A DNA stretch of 64,000 nucleotides from Burkholderia sp. Ac-20365 (GCF_017104715.1 NZ_JAAGPI010000026.1:62001-126000), one strand, 5' to 3'. Shown: positions 45,155 to 54,698, numbered from the stretch's first letter. Numbers and translations are program-made. The notes: generated from the sequence alone by a model not told the origin.

Positions 45155-46306
45155 ATGAAGAAAGCTTTAGCTGCCGCAGCGCTGCTGACTTTTGGCGTTG
45201 CAGCACATGCGCAGAGCAGCGTGACGCTGTACGGGCGTCTGGACGCTGGTCTGGAGTACATGTCGGGCGTGCCGTCGAACCAGAACGCAGCTGGTCAGGC
45301 TACCAACAGCACGCACCGCTTCCGCGCAGAAAGCGGCGACTGGGGTACCAGCCTGTGGGGCTTGAAGGGTGCTGAAGATCTGGGCGCCGGCACGAAGGCC
45401 GTGTTCCAGTTGGAAGGCTCGTTCAACACGATGACGGGCGCAGGCCCTGGCGGCGGCGGTCTCTTCAATCGTTGGGCAACGGTCGGTTTCGCGAATGACC
45501 AGTACGGTACGTTCACGATGGGCCGCATGCTCTTCATCTCGAACGGCGTGTGGGACTTCGATCCGTTCGGTCAGTCGAACTGGTCGTCGGCATCGCTGGT
45601 GCGTGGCCGCAACTGGCCGCAATCGAGCAACAACGTAGCGTACCAGTCGCCGAAGATCGCAGGCTTTGACTTCTACGGTCAATACGCGCTGTCGAACGCA
45701 ACGAACTGGAACGGTAACGGCACGACGGCGCAAGGCCGCGAAGCTGGCGCGCAAGTGACGTACACCTCGTCGCTGTTCCAGATCCGCGGTCTCTATGACG
45801 AAATCCGCAATCCGGCAAACGGCGGTCTGTATGGCCCGGCGGGTACTGCCACGAACACGGCCAACATCGCAACGGGCGTATTCGCAGCATCGCGTGAATA
45901 CTCGGCTCTCGTGAACGTGTTCCTCGGCCAGTTCAAGGTTCAGGCTGCCTACCAGGCAATCCGCACGTCGGGCGCAACGGCAGTTCTGCCGGGTCAGCCG
46001 ACGACGCTCGATCACGAGTGGGGCGGTGTTACGTGGCAAGCTACGCCGGCTGCAGCTCTGATCGCAGCGGTGTACCACGTGAACGGCAACAACGGCGCGG
46101 GCAATGCGACGATCTACACGATCGGCGGTTCGTACAACCTGTCGAAGCGTACGCTGCTGGACCTGCAAGTCGCAACGGTGCAGAACAGCAAGGGTGCTAA
46201 CTACGGCCTGAACGCGAACAACTCGGGCACGTCGGTCGCAACGGACAACCCGCTGCCCGGCCACAGCCAGACGGGCGTGTACGCAGGTATCCAGCACTCG
46301 TTCTAA
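45155..46306 (+). CDS. Outer-membrane porin, Burkholderiales type
   Basis: A 383-residue trimeric porin. The signal peptide ends VAAHAQ near residue 20 and the mature protein opens SSVTLYGRLDAGLEY, the classic start of Burkholderiales general porins. Alternating beta-strands follow (TKAVFQLEGSFN, TFTMGRM, GFDFYGQYALS) and the protein ends in QTGVYAGIQHSF with the C-terminal Phe used by the BAM complex. GGAGGAGAAG precedes ATG 45155; the ATG at 45143 lies inside that site. Codon use is strongly biased, as expected for a highly expressed gene. Confidence 0.94.
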   Translation: MKKALAAAALLTFGVAAHAQSSVTLYGRLDAGLEYMSGVPSNQNAAGQATNSTHRFRAESGDWGTSLWGLKGAEDLGAGTKAVFQLEGSFNTMTGAGPGGGGLFNRWATVGFANDQYGTFTMGRMLFISNGVWDFDPFGQSNWSSASLVRGRNWPQSSNNVAYQSPKIAGFDFYGQYALSNATNWNGNGTTAQGREAGAQVTYTSSLFQIRGLYDEIRNPANGGLYGPAGTATNTANIATGVFAASREYSALVNVFLGQFKVQAAYQAIRTSGATAVLPGQPTTLDHEWGGVTWQATPAAALIAAVYHVNGNNGAGNATIYTIGGSYNLSKRTLLDLQVATVQNSKGANYGLNANNSGTSVATDNPLPGHSQTGVYAGIQHSF

Positions 46307-46372
46307 TCGAACGGTGCTAACAGAACAGCTTTAACAGAAACGGTTTTCACGCTGCTGCGAGAGGCGCGTATC

Positions 46373-46407
46373 GGTGCGATGTCCGAAAGGGTGTCGCACC
46401 TTTTTTT
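46373..46407 (+). terminator. Terminator of the porin gene
   Basis: GGTGCGA (46373-46379) pairs with TCGCACC (46394-46400) and a 7-T tract follows. Confidence 0.75.
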
Positions 46408-46517
46408 ATTTCTGCGCAAAATCCATCAGCACTGCACACGCGCAAAAAAAGCACCGGCTCGGTGCAACGCCGGCGCTTCCTGTTTGCCCTGCTTCGAGCA
46501 ACACGCAGTAAGCGGAA

Positions 46518-46856
46518 TCACACGGCCGCTTCGTTCTCCTCACCCGTGCGAATGCGGATCACGCGTTCGACATCCGCGACGAAAATCTTACCGTCGCCGA
46601 TCTTGCCAGTGCGCGCTGCGCCGATGATCGCGTCGATCACCTGATCGGTCTGGTCGTTCGCGACCACGACTTCGATCTTCACTTTCGGCAGGAAATCGAC
46701 GACGTATTCCGCGCCGCGATACAGCTCGGTGTGGCCCTTCTGGCGGCCAAAGCCTTTGACTTCAGTGACGGTCAGCCCCGTCAGGCCGACTTCGGCGAGC
46801 GCTTCGCGCACTTCGTCGAGCTTGAACGGTTTGATGATGGCGGTGATGCGTTTCAT
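46518..46856 (-). CDS. glnB: P-II nitrogen regulatory protein
   Basis: A 112-residue trimeric P-II protein that reports 2-oxoglutarate, ATP/ADP and nitrogen status. MKRITAIIKPFKLDEVREAL opens it. The T-loop GHTELYRGAEYVVDF contains Tyr51, the uridylylation site, and the signature TGKIGDGKIFV is complete. Whether it is GlnB or GlnK cannot be settled by sequence; absence of amtB favours GlnB. It follows nadE by 132 bp on the same strand, and in other Proteobacteria P-II binds NadE, so the pairing is probably functional. GAGGCCCGCC precedes the start. Confidence 0.93.
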   Translation of the reverse strand: MKRITAIIKPFKLDEVREALAEVGLTGLTVTEVKGFGRQKGHTELYRGAEYVVDFLPKVKIEVVVANDQTDQVIDAIIGAARTGKIGDGKIFVADVERVIRIRTGEENEAAV

Positions 46857-46988
46857 GGCGGGCCTCGTCTCGGTTCGGAAAAAGGAAAGTTCGGATGCGT
46901 TGATTCTACGCCGCAGCGCACACGTTGCCAGCAATCGGCACGACAACGCGTGCGCTCACGCGCGCAAAACGGCAGATAGAAGCTGATT

Positions 46989-49046
46989 TCAGGCGGCTTT
47001 GTCCGGAACCGTTGCAAGATCATCGGTCCAGACGACAGCTTCCGAATCGCTCGGCGCGCGCCAGTCGCCGCGCGGCGACAGCGAACCGCCCGAGCCGACC
47101 TTCGGCGCATTCGGCACGCAACTGCGCTTGAACTGGCTCGTCTTGAAGAAGCGCCACAGGAAGATGCCGAGATTGCGCTTGATCGCCGCGAGATCGTATT
47201 CGTTGCGCGCAACGTGCGCGCCTTCGGGCCAGCCGCCCTGCTCCTTGTCGCGCCACGCATGCAACGCGAGGAACGCGACCTTCGACGGCGCGAAGCCGTA
47301 GCGCAGGATGTAGAACAGATTGAAGTCCTGCAACTCGTACGGGCCGATGAACGATTCCGTCTTCTGTTCGATCGCGCCGGCGGCTTTCGCCGGCACCAGT
47401 TCGGGGCTGATTTCGGTGGCGAGCACGTTGAGCAGCGTATCCGAGCCGCTCTTGCCGACGGCGCCCGTCTCCGCGACCCAACGCACCAGATGGGTGATCA
47501 GCGTCTTCGGCACGCTCGCGTTCACGCTGTAATGCGACATGTGATCGCCGACACCGTACGTGCACCAGCCGAGTGCCAGTTCGCTCAGATCGCCCGTGCC
47601 GATCACGATGCCGTTATGGAAGTTCGCGAGACGGAACAGGTGATTCGTGCGCTCACCCGCCTGCACGTTTTCGAACGTGATGTCGTACTTCGCCTCGCCC
47701 GCCGAATACGGATGGCCGAGATCCTTCAGCATCTGTTCGCAGCTCGGCCGGATATCGATTTCCATCGACGTGCAGCCCACCACTTCCATCAACTCGCGCG
47801 CCTGCTTGAGCGTGCGGTCGCTCGTGGCGAAGCCCGGCATCGTCACGCCGATGATGTTGGTGCGCGGCAGTTGCAGTCGGTCCATCGCCTTCGCGCACAC
47901 CAGCAGCGCGTGCGTCGAGTCGAGCCCGCCCGACACGCCGATCACGACCTTCTGGATATTCGACGCCGACAGGCGCTGCACGAGCGCCTGCACCTGAATG
48001 TTGTAGACCTCGTTGCAGCGCTCGTCGCGGCGGCGCGAATCGGCTGGTACGTACGGGAAACGTTCGACCTTGCGTGCAAGCGGCAGCGTCTGCGACGCAT
48101 CGTGGCCGATCGCGAAACGCACGATCTGGAACTTCGCCGCCTCTTCCTTGTGACGTTGCACCGACATGCCGAACGTAGTCTGCCGCATGCGTTCGTGCGA
48201 GAGCCGTTCGAGATCGATGTCCGCGAAGATCATGTGCGAGTCGTCGAGAAAGCGCTCGGACTCGGCAAGCATCTCGCCGTTTTCGCAGATCAGCGCCTGA
48301 CCGTCCCACGCCATGTCCGTCGACGATTCGCCGCGTCCCGCCGACGTGTACAGATACGCCGCGAGACAACGCGCCGACTGCTGGCCGACCAGTTGATGCC
48401 GGTAGCCCGACTTGCCGACCACGACATTCGATGCCGACAGATTCACGAGCACCGTCGCGCCCGCGAGCGCGGCGAACGACGACGGCGGGATCGGTACCCA
48501 CACGTCCTCGCAGATCTCGACGTGGAAGCGGAAATCGGGCACGTCGTTCAGTTCGAACAGCAGCGACGCGCCGAACGGCACGGGCTGGCCGAGCAGTTCA
48601 ATATCGCGCGCGACGGCGCAATCGGCGGGCGCGTACTGGCGCGCCTCGTAGAACTCGCCGTAGTTCGGCAGATAGGTCTTCGGCACCGCGCCCAGAATGG
48701 CGCCGCGCGCGACGACGATCGCGCAGTTGTACAGGCTGTGGTCCACCTGCAACGGCATGCCGACGATCATCGCGATGGGCAGCGTCTTCGACGCTTCGAC
48801 GATCTTTGCCAGCGCTGTCTTGCATGCGTCGAGCAGCGCGCGCTGGTGGAACAGGTCGTCGCAGGTGTAAGCGGGCAAACCGAGTTCAGGGAACGCGACG
48901 AGCGCTGCGCCTTTGGCAGCCGCGTCGCGTGCGAGTGCGAGCGTCTCGTCAGCGTTGAACGCCGGGTCCGCGACGCGGCAGCGCGGCACGCCCACCGCGA
49001 CACGCGCGAAGCGATGCGAATACAGATTGAAGAAGTTGCCTTTCAT
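46989..49046 (-). CDS. nadE: Glutamine-dependent NAD+ synthetase
   Basis: A 685-residue two-domain enzyme that makes NAD from deamido-NAD using glutamine. The N-terminal nitrilase-like glutaminase domain has the catalytic triad Glu (FPELGLPAY), Lys (PKTYLPNY) and Cys (EICEDVW). The C-terminal synthetase domain has the ATP pyrophosphatase loop GVSGGLDSTHALL, and GTGDLSELALGWCTYG. Its length fits the large eukaryote/actinobacteria-like NadE type. P-II follows downstream. Confidence 0.95.
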   Translation of the reverse strand: MKGNFFNLYSHRFARVAVGVPRCRVADPAFNADETLALARDAAAKGAALVAFPELGLPAYTCDDLFHQRALLDACKTALAKIVEASKTLPIAMIVGMPLQVDHSLYNCAIVVARGAILGAVPKTYLPNYGEFYEARQYAPADCAVARDIELLGQPVPFGASLLFELNDVPDFRFHVEICEDVWVPIPPSSFAALAGATVLVNLSASNVVVGKSGYRHQLVGQQSARCLAAYLYTSAGRGESSTDMAWDGQALICENGEMLAESERFLDDSHMIFADIDLERLSHERMRQTTFGMSVQRHKEEAAKFQIVRFAIGHDASQTLPLARKVERFPYVPADSRRRDERCNEVYNIQVQALVQRLSASNIQKVVIGVSGGLDSTHALLVCAKAMDRLQLPRTNIIGVTMPGFATSDRTLKQARELMEVVGCTSMEIDIRPSCEQMLKDLGHPYSAGEAKYDITFENVQAGERTNHLFRLANFHNGIVIGTGDLSELALGWCTYGVGDHMSHYSVNASVPKTLITHLVRWVAETGAVGKSGSDTLLNVLATEISPELVPAKAAGAIEQKTESFIGPYELQDFNLFYILRYGFAPSKVAFLALHAWRDKEQGGWPEGAHVARNEYDLAAIKRNLGIFLWRFFKTSQFKRSCVPNAPKVGSGGSLSPRGDWRAPSDSEAVVWTDDLATVPDKAA

Positions 49047-49207
49047 GTCGGAGATTCCTAATGCGCGAGAATGAAAATGCCGTCACGCGCGAAACAGCTG
49101 CTATCGATCAGCGTAGATGATAAGCCGTAAGCGCATTCAAGGTCTCGATCGCGTGGTCTCGCCGGCCACGCCGCGCACTCGTCGCGCGCATTTGCTTTAA
49201 CATTGCC

Positions 49208-50515
49208 GTGCGCCGCGGCGGCCGCGCTCACGCCAGCGAGCCGAAGCGCACGTTATCCGTCTATCAGCCTCATCAGGTCCTGCCGCCGCGAAACGATGCG
49301 AGCAAGCAGCGCGGCACGAAGGATCGTCAACGGTCGAACAGATTGAACCAGGAACGTTTTGATTACCGCGCGGGCATTCTCGCTTCGCCGCTCGAAGTCG
49401 ATGCCGCCGAATGGAACGCGCTGCTCAGCCAGCAGGCGCAACCTACGCCATTCCTCCGCCATGAATTCCTGAGCGCGCTGCACGCGACAAGATGCGCCGT
49501 CGCGGACACCGGCTGGGCGCCGCAATTCGTCACGCTGACCGATCCGCGTACGGGAAAGCTCGCCGCGGCCGCGCCCGTCTATGCAAAGGGCCACTCGTAC
49601 GGCGAATATGTGTTCGACTGGGCTTGGGCTGACGCATACAAACGCAACGGCCTGCCCTACTATCCGAAGCTGCTGTGCGCGGTGCCGTTCACGCCCGTGC
49701 AAGGCACCCGCCTCATGGCCGCCGATGCCAACGCGTTACGCCATCTCGCCGCCACGCTCGTCGCGTTCGCGGAACAGGCGGACGTCTCATCGCTGCACGT
49801 GCTGTTTCCAACCGAACCCGAAGCACAAGCGCTCACCGAACTCGGCATGATGCTGCGCGAAGGCGTGCAGTTTCACTGGCTCAACGACGGCTACCGCGAC
49901 TTCGACGATTTCCTCTCGACGCTCGAACAGAAGAAACGCAAGAACATCCGCGCCGAACGCCGCAAGGTGCGCGATGCCGGCGTCACCTTCCGGCGCATGC
50001 TGGGCGAAGACATCAGCGACGCCGACTGGCGCTTCTTCAGCAAGTGCTACCGGCAGACGTACCGCGAGCACTTTTCGAGTCCTTACCTCAATCTCGACTT
50101 CTTCCGGATGATCGGCGAATCGATGCCCGAGAATCTGATGATGGTGATCGCCGAGTACGAGGGCAAGCCGATCGCGAGTTCGCTCGTCGTCTATCAGCGC
50201 GATGGTGCGAATGCGGGCGGCACGCTCTACGGGCGCTACTGGGGCGCGCTCGAACACGTGCCCTGCCTGCACTTCGAGACCGCGTACTATCAGCCGCTGG
50301 AGTTCTGCATCGAGCAGAAGCTCGGCGTGTTCGAAGGCGGCGCGCAGGGCGAGCACAAGATGGCGCGCGGCTTCATGCCGACGGTCACGCGCTCGACGCA
50401 CTGGCTCGCGCACCCGGCCTTTTCGGACGCCGTCGCGCATTTTCTCGACAACGAGAAGAATCACATCCACGCGTACGTCGACGAACTGCGCGAACACAAT
50501 CCGTTCAAGGAATAA
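49208..50515 (+). CDS. FemAB-like GNAT-family protein
   Basis: A protein of up to 435 residues of the peptidogalycan-biosynthesis-like (FemAB_like/DUF482) group with an acyltransferase fold. Blocks include PTPFLRHEFLSALHATRC, HSYGEYVFDWAWADAYKRNG, EQKKRKNIRAERRKV and the C-terminal HFETAYYQPLEFCIEQKL with FEGGAQGEHKMARGFMP. The start is uncertain: GTG 49208 opens the frame, but homology begins near FDYRAG, and TTG 49343 is an alternative. Substrate unknown. A GIY-YIG gene follows after 19 bp and may be co-transcribed. Confidence 0.82.
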   Translation: MRRGGRAHASEPKRTLSVYQPHQVLPPRNDASKQRGTKDRQRSNRLNQERFDYRAGILASPLEVDAAEWNALLSQQAQPTPFLRHEFLSALHATRCAVADTGWAPQFVTLTDPRTGKLAAAAPVYAKGHSYGEYVFDWAWADAYKRNGLPYYPKLLCAVPFTPVQGTRLMAADANALRHLAATLVAFAEQADVSSLHVLFPTEPEAQALTELGMMLREGVQFHWLNDGYRDFDDFLSTLEQKKRKNIRAERRKVRDAGVTFRRMLGEDISDADWRFFSKCYRQTYREHFSSPYLNLDFFRMIGESMPENLMMVIAEYEGKPIASSLVVYQRDGANAGGTLYGRYWGALEHVPCLHFETAYYQPLEFCIEQKLGVFEGGAQGEHKMARGFMPTVTRSTHWLAHPAFSDAVAHFLDNEKNHIHAYVDELREHNPFKE

Positions 50516-50534
50516 CGAGGAACAAACGCGCGCC

Positions 50535-50843
50535 ATGCCGTGGTTTCTGTATCTGATCGAATGCTCGGACGGCAGCGTCTACACGGGCATCGCCACCGAC
50601 GTCCAGGCCCGCTTCGACAAGCATTGCAGCGGCATGGGCGCGCGCTATACGCGCTCGCGCAAGCCGGTCCGGCTATTGGCGTCGTTCGAACTGACCGACC
50701 GTTCGAGCGCGTCGCGCGCCGAATACCGCGTCAAGCAGCTGACGGCCGCGCAGAAATGGGAACTGGTGTCGGGCGCGCGGACGCTCGAGTCCGTGCTGCC
50801 CGTCGTGCTGGAAGCAGAGGCCGAGGGCGAAGAAGAAACCTGA
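50535..50843 (+). CDS. GIY-YIG nuclease-superfamily protein (UPF0213/YhbQ type)
   Basis: A 102-residue single-domain GIY-YIG protein: WFLYLIECSDGSVYTGIATDV contains the YLI/YTG pair, and the conserved Arg (ARFDKH) and Glu (ASRAEYRVKQL) follow. Short members of this group have weak or no nuclease activity and uncertain roles, sometimes in DNA repair. It sits 19 bp after the FemAB-like gene. Confidence 0.88.
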   Translation: MPWFLYLIECSDGSVYTGIATDVQARFDKHCSGMGARYTRSRKPVRLLASFELTDRSSASRAEYRVKQLTAAQKWELVSGARTLESVLPVVLEAEAEGEEET

Positions 50844-51037
50844 AAAGCGCCACAGTTTGCCGTTAGCAGCAACAGTGTTTTCAAGATACGCATCTCGACG
50901 CCGCCTTCCGCCGATCAGATACTTCGATCACAGCAATTGCATCGCCGGCCCGAACGTGGGCCAAAGCGCGGGTTTGACAGCAACCCTCCGGCGACGCAAC
51001 ACCCGACTTGAATAATCTATCCGGCATCCGCCGTTAA

Positions 51038-51376
51038 ATGGTGAAGCAAATGGACGAGCGTAAGCGTGACAGCATGATTGCGTATCTCCGCCGCCGCATG
51101 GCGCAGGTTGGCATCAAGGCAGTGGATCTGGCAGCGGCACTCGCGGAAGACCGCCGTCGCGCAAAATCGGTGCGCTTTCGCAGCGCCGTAGGCGAAACGT
51201 GGGACGGCAATGGCGCAATGCCGCAATGGCTCGCCAACGCTGTCAGCGCCGGCCAGTCGATGGAACACTTCGCTATCGGCAAGCCGGCTAAAGCGGTCAA
51301 GCAGGAACGTCCGAAGGTCGACTGGAACAACGATCCGTTCGCCGGTAGCCGCCTCGCGACCGTGCCTGCGCATTGA
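51038..51376 (+). CDS. H-NS-like protein with atypical DNA-binding loop
   Basis: A 112-residue protein. The N-terminal part is a short charged helical region (MDERKRDSMIAYLRRRMAQVG). The C-terminal domain RFRSAVGETWDGNGAMPQWL then NAVSAGQSMEHFAI matches the H-NS DNA-binding fold (F/YR--G-TW-G-G--P-W----G---F-I). In typical members the loop after TW-G is basic (QGR or RGR/RGK), inserting into the AT-rich minor groove; here it is NGA. ATG 51050 is an alternative start. Classification is good; nucleoid function is uncertain. Confidence 0.7.
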   Translation: MVKQMDERKRDSMIAYLRRRMAQVGIKAVDLAAALAEDRRRAKSVRFRSAVGETWDGNGAMPQWLANAVSAGQSMEHFAIGKPAKAVKQERPKVDWNNDPFAGSRLATVPAH

Positions 51377-51421
51377 GCCGATGCGCCGCAGTTAGCATCA
51401 CCATACGCACCGCCCAAAAAC

Positions 51422-51448
51422 AAAGACGCTCCCGAGGGAGCGTCTTTT
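51422..51448. terminator. Bidirectional terminator between H-NS-like gene and ppa
   Basis: AAAGACGCTCCC pairs with GGAGCGTCTTT around a GAG loop, with an A-run before and T-run after, so it serves both convergent genes. Confidence 0.9.
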
Positions 51449-51475
51449 AGTCAATCCAGCGACTGGCTGCGCGAA

Positions 51476-52003
51476 TTACTTCTTGAAGTTCGCTGCGCCT
51501 TCCGTGATTTCCTTGTGCGCGGCTTCAATGCCCGCCCAGCCTTCCACCTTGACCCACTTGCCCTTCTCGAGCGCCTTGTATTGCTCGAAGAAGTGCTTGA
51601 TCTGGTCCTTCAGGTACTGCGGCACGTCGTCGACCGACTTCAGGTCTGCCGTCATCGGGCAGATCTTGTCGTGCGGCACGGCGATCAGCTTCGCGTCGAC
51701 GCCCGACTCGTCCGTCATCTGCAGCATGCCCAGCGCGCGTGCGCGCACCACCGAGCCAGCCAGCAGCGGGAACGGCGTGATCACCAGCACGTCGACGGGA
51801 TCGCCGTCGCCCGACAGCGTCTGCGGAATGAAGCCGTAGTTCGCCGGATAACGCATGCCCGTGCCGATGAAACGATCGACGACGAGCAGGCCCAGATCCT
51901 TGTCGGCCTCGTACTTCACCGGATCGCTTTGCGCCGGGATTTCGATGATGACGTTGAAGTCTTGCGGGAGGTCTTTGCCAGCGGGAACGTGATTGAAGCT
52001 CAT
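51476..52003 (-). CDS. ppa: Inorganic pyrophosphatase (family I)
   Basis: A 175-residue soluble enzyme hydrolysing PPi to phosphate, pulling biosynthetic reactions forward. The family signature DGDPVDVLVI holds the metal-binding Asp residues. YGFIPQT, DKDLGLLVVDRF and KWVKVEGW are all conserved, and the length matches hexameric bacterial Ppa. It faces the aldehyde dehydrogenase gene divergently. Confidence 0.97.
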   Translation of the reverse strand: MSFNHVPAGKDLPQDFNVIIEIPAQSDPVKYEADKDLGLLVVDRFIGTGMRYPANYGFIPQTLSGDGDPVDVLVITPFPLLAGSVVRARALGMLQMTDESGVDAKLIAVPHDKICPMTADLKSVDDVPQYLKDQIKHFFEQYKALEKGKWVKVEGWAGIEAAHKEITEGAANFKK

Positions 52004-52241
52004 GGCGCTCTCTGATCAGGATGAAATGGGAATAAGGCACACGGCGCGCGCTGCGCCTCTACGAGACGCGGCGCCGCAACCCTGACACTGCGGAATGCGC
52101 CATTATAGCCAATCGGCCGATGACACCCGCGTGGCGATCGGCGCGATAATCGTCTGACGCGCACAGTGCATGTGCTTTGCGTGGGTTTTCGTGGTCTCTT
52201 TCGTCGTCTGCCTGATCGCCCGGTATGGGCAAGGAGCATGT

Positions 52242-53681
52242 GTGGAAGAAGCGAAACACTTCATCGGCGGTGAATGGGCCGCGTCGTCGAACGGGGAAAC
52301 GATCCCCGTCATCGATCCCTCCGACGGCCAGCCATTCGCCGCTCTCGCCCGCGGCACCGCCGCCGACATCGATACTGCCGTCCAGAGCGCGCGGCGCGCC
52401 TACGAAGGAGCATGGGGCGCCGTCAGCGCCGCCGAGCGCGGGCGCCTGCTGTATCGGCTGTCGATGCTCGTCGCCGCCTGTCACGAGGAATTGGCGCAAC
52501 TCGAAGCGCGCGACACAGGCAAACCGCTCAAGCAGGCGCGCGGCGACGCGGCGGCGCTAGCCCGCTACTTCGAGTTCTACGCAGGCGCCGCCGACAAGCT
52601 GCACGGCGAAACCCTGCCCTACCAGAACGGCTACACCGTCTTCACGATCCGCGAGCCGCATGGTGTAACAGGCCACATCGTGCCGTGGAACTATCCGATG
52701 CAGATCTTCGGGCGCAGCGTCGGCGCGGCGCTCGCCACGGGCAATGCGTGCGTCGTGAAGCCCGCCGAAGACGCGTGCCTGTCCGTGCTCCGCGTGGCCG
52801 AACTGGCGGCCGAAGCGGGCTTTCCCGCAGGCGCGCTGAACATCGTCACCGGCTTCGGACACGAAGCCGGCGCGGCGCTCGCGCGCCATCCCGGCATCGA
52901 TCACATCTCGTTCACCGGCTCGCCCGAAACAGGCAAGCTCGTCACGCAGATGGCCGCCGAGAACCACGTGCCCGTCACGCTCGAACTGGGCGGCAAGTCG
53001 CCGCAAATCGTCTTCGCCGATGCCGACCTCGACGCGGCGCTGCCAACGCTCGTCAACGCGATCGTGCAGAACGCCGGGCAAACCTGTTCGGCGGGCAGCC
53101 GCGTGCTGATCGAGCGCAGCATCTACGAGCCGCTGCTCGATCGCCTCGCCACCGCGTTCAATGCGCTGCGCGTCGGCCCCGCCCATGCTGACCTCGACTG
53201 CGGGCCGCTGATCAACGCGAAGCAGCAGCGCCGCGTATGGGATTTCCTCTCCGATGCACAGCACGACGGCATTCCGATGGCGGCGCACGGGGAAGTGATC
53301 GCGGAAGCACCGGAAGCGGGTTTCTATCAGGCGCCGACCCTGCTGCGCGACGTGCCGTCTGCGCATCGGCTGGCGCGTGAAGAAGTGTTTGGCCCCGTGC
53401 TCGCCGCCATGCCGTTCAGCGACGAAGACGAAGCGCTCACCCTCGCCAACGGCACGCTGTACGGACTCGTTGCGGGCGTCTGGACACGCGATGGAGGACG
53501 GCAGATGCGCATTGCCCGCCGTGTGCGCTCAGGCCAGGTGTTCATCAATAACTACGGCGCGGGCGGTGGTGTCGAGTTGCCATTCGGCGGCGTCAGGCAT
53601 TCGGGACACGGCCGTGAAAAAGGCTTCGAAGCGCTGTATGGCTTCACGGTGTTGAAGACGGTCGCGATCAGGCACGGCTGA
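52242..53681 (+). CDS. NAD(P)-dependent aldehyde dehydrogenase
   Basis: A 479-residue ALDH-superfamily enzyme. The cofactor/active-site blocks are PWNYPMQIFGRSVGAALATG, FTGSPETGKLV, LELGGKSPQIV with Glu248, and NAGQTCSAGSR with catalytic Cys282. VFGPVLAAMPF and PFGGVRHSGHGREKG complete the fold. GTG 52242 is chosen because AAGGAG lies five bases upstream; the open extension to 52170 is not a plausible protein start. It is followed after 49 bp by an SDR gene. Substrate unknown. Confidence 0.9.
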   Translation: MEEAKHFIGGEWAASSNGETIPVIDPSDGQPFAALARGTAADIDTAVQSARRAYEGAWGAVSAAERGRLLYRLSMLVAACHEELAQLEARDTGKPLKQARGDAAALARYFEFYAGAADKLHGETLPYQNGYTVFTIREPHGVTGHIVPWNYPMQIFGRSVGAALATGNACVVKPAEDACLSVLRVAELAAEAGFPAGALNIVTGFGHEAGAALARHPGIDHISFTGSPETGKLVTQMAAENHVPVTLELGGKSPQIVFADADLDAALPTLVNAIVQNAGQTCSAGSRVLIERSIYEPLLDRLATAFNALRVGPAHADLDCGPLINAKQQRRVWDFLSDAQHDGIPMAAHGEVIAEAPEAGFYQAPTLLRDVPSAHRLAREEVFGPVLAAMPFSDEDEALTLANGTLYGLVAGVWTRDGGRQMRIARRVRSGQVFINNYGAGGGVELPFGGVRHSGHGREKGFEALYGFTVLKTVAIRHG

Positions 53682-53730
53682 TATCCAGGCGCTTCAAGGC
53701 ATTTTTGCGTTCACAACAACAGGAGACATC

Positions 53731-54489
53731 ATGCGGTTGACCGGCAAAACGGCCATCGTCACGGGCGGCGGCTCGGGCTTCGGCGAAGGCATCGCGAAGA
53801 CGTATGCGCGCGAAGGCGCGAACGTCGTCGTCAACGATCTGAACGGCGCGGCGGCGGAACGCGTCGCGAGCGAGATTGCGCTGGCGGGCGGCAAGGCGAT
53901 CGCGGTCGCGGGCGACGTGACGCGCGCGGACGACTGGAGCGCATTGCGCGCCGCTGCGATCGAGGACTTCGGCAGCGTGCAGATCGTCGTCAACAATGCG
54001 GGCACGACGCATCGCAACAAGCCCGTGCTCAACGTGACGGAAGACGAATTCGACCGCGTGTACGCCGTCAACGTGAAGAGCATCTACTGGAGCGTGCATG
54101 AGTTCGTGCCGTACTTTCGCGAGCAAGGCGGCGGCGTGTTCGTCAATATCGCGTCGACGGCGGGCGTGCGGCCGCGACCGGGGCTTGTCTGGTACAACGG
54201 CAGCAAGGGCGCGGTGATCGTCGCGAGCAAGGCGCTGGCCGTCGAACTCGGGCCGGACCGCATCCGCGTGAACTGCGTGAACCCGGTGATCGGCGAGACC
54301 GGGTTGCTGACCGAGTTCATGGGTGTCGAAGACACGCCGGAGAACCGTCAGAAGTTTCTGGCCGGCATTCCACTCGGGCGTTTTTCGACCCCACAGGACA
54401 TCGCGAACGCCGCGCTCTATCTCGCATCCGACGAAGCCGAGTTCATCACGGGTGTGTGTCTCGAAGTGGACGGTGGACGCTGCGTGTGA
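53731..54489 (+). CDS. SDR-family oxidoreductase
   Basis: A 252-residue classical short-chain dehydrogenase. The nucleotide-binding loop is TGGGSGFG (11-18), then NNAG, and the catalytic set is Ser142, Tyr155 and Lys159 in VWYNGSKGA. Asp near the end of beta-2 (VVVNDLN) favours NAD over NADP. ACAACAGGAGACATC precedes ATG 53731. It probably shares a transcript with the aldehyde dehydrogenase; together with the MFS gene after it, this looks like a small catabolic cluster for an unidentified alcohol/aldehyde or sugar acid. Confidence 0.92.
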   Translation: MRLTGKTAIVTGGGSGFGEGIAKTYAREGANVVVNDLNGAAAERVASEIALAGGKAIAVAGDVTRADDWSALRAAAIEDFGSVQIVVNNAGTTHRNKPVLNVTEDEFDRVYAVNVKSIYWSVHEFVPYFREQGGGVFVNIASTAGVRPRPGLVWYNGSKGAVIVASKALAVELGPDRIRVNCVNPVIGETGLLTEFMGVEDTPENRQKFLAGIPLGRFSTPQDIANAALYLASDEAEFITGVCLEVDGGRCV

Positions 54490-54698
54490 CGTAACAGGCG
54501 GCGCATTTGCGCGCCGCCCCTAAAAAACACGCGTTAATCCTTGAAAACTCAGTGTTTTCCCCGATCTCGGGTGGCTTTTCAGCGCGCGTTGAAAGTTTAG
54601 AATCGCGAACGGCGGTACGACATTTCCACAAAAACAAGCCGTGCTTACGACTGGCAACAGGCGCTAAAAGCACCGACGCCGGTCAATAGGAGACAAGC

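Noticed and set aside
47214..49061. 615-codon plus-strand open frame
   Set aside because: Antisense to nadE, same reasoning.
52170..52241. N-terminal hydrophobic extension of the aldehyde dehydrogenase
   Set aside because: The frame is open and hydrophobic there, but AAGGAG stands just before GTG 52242, which begins the family fold.
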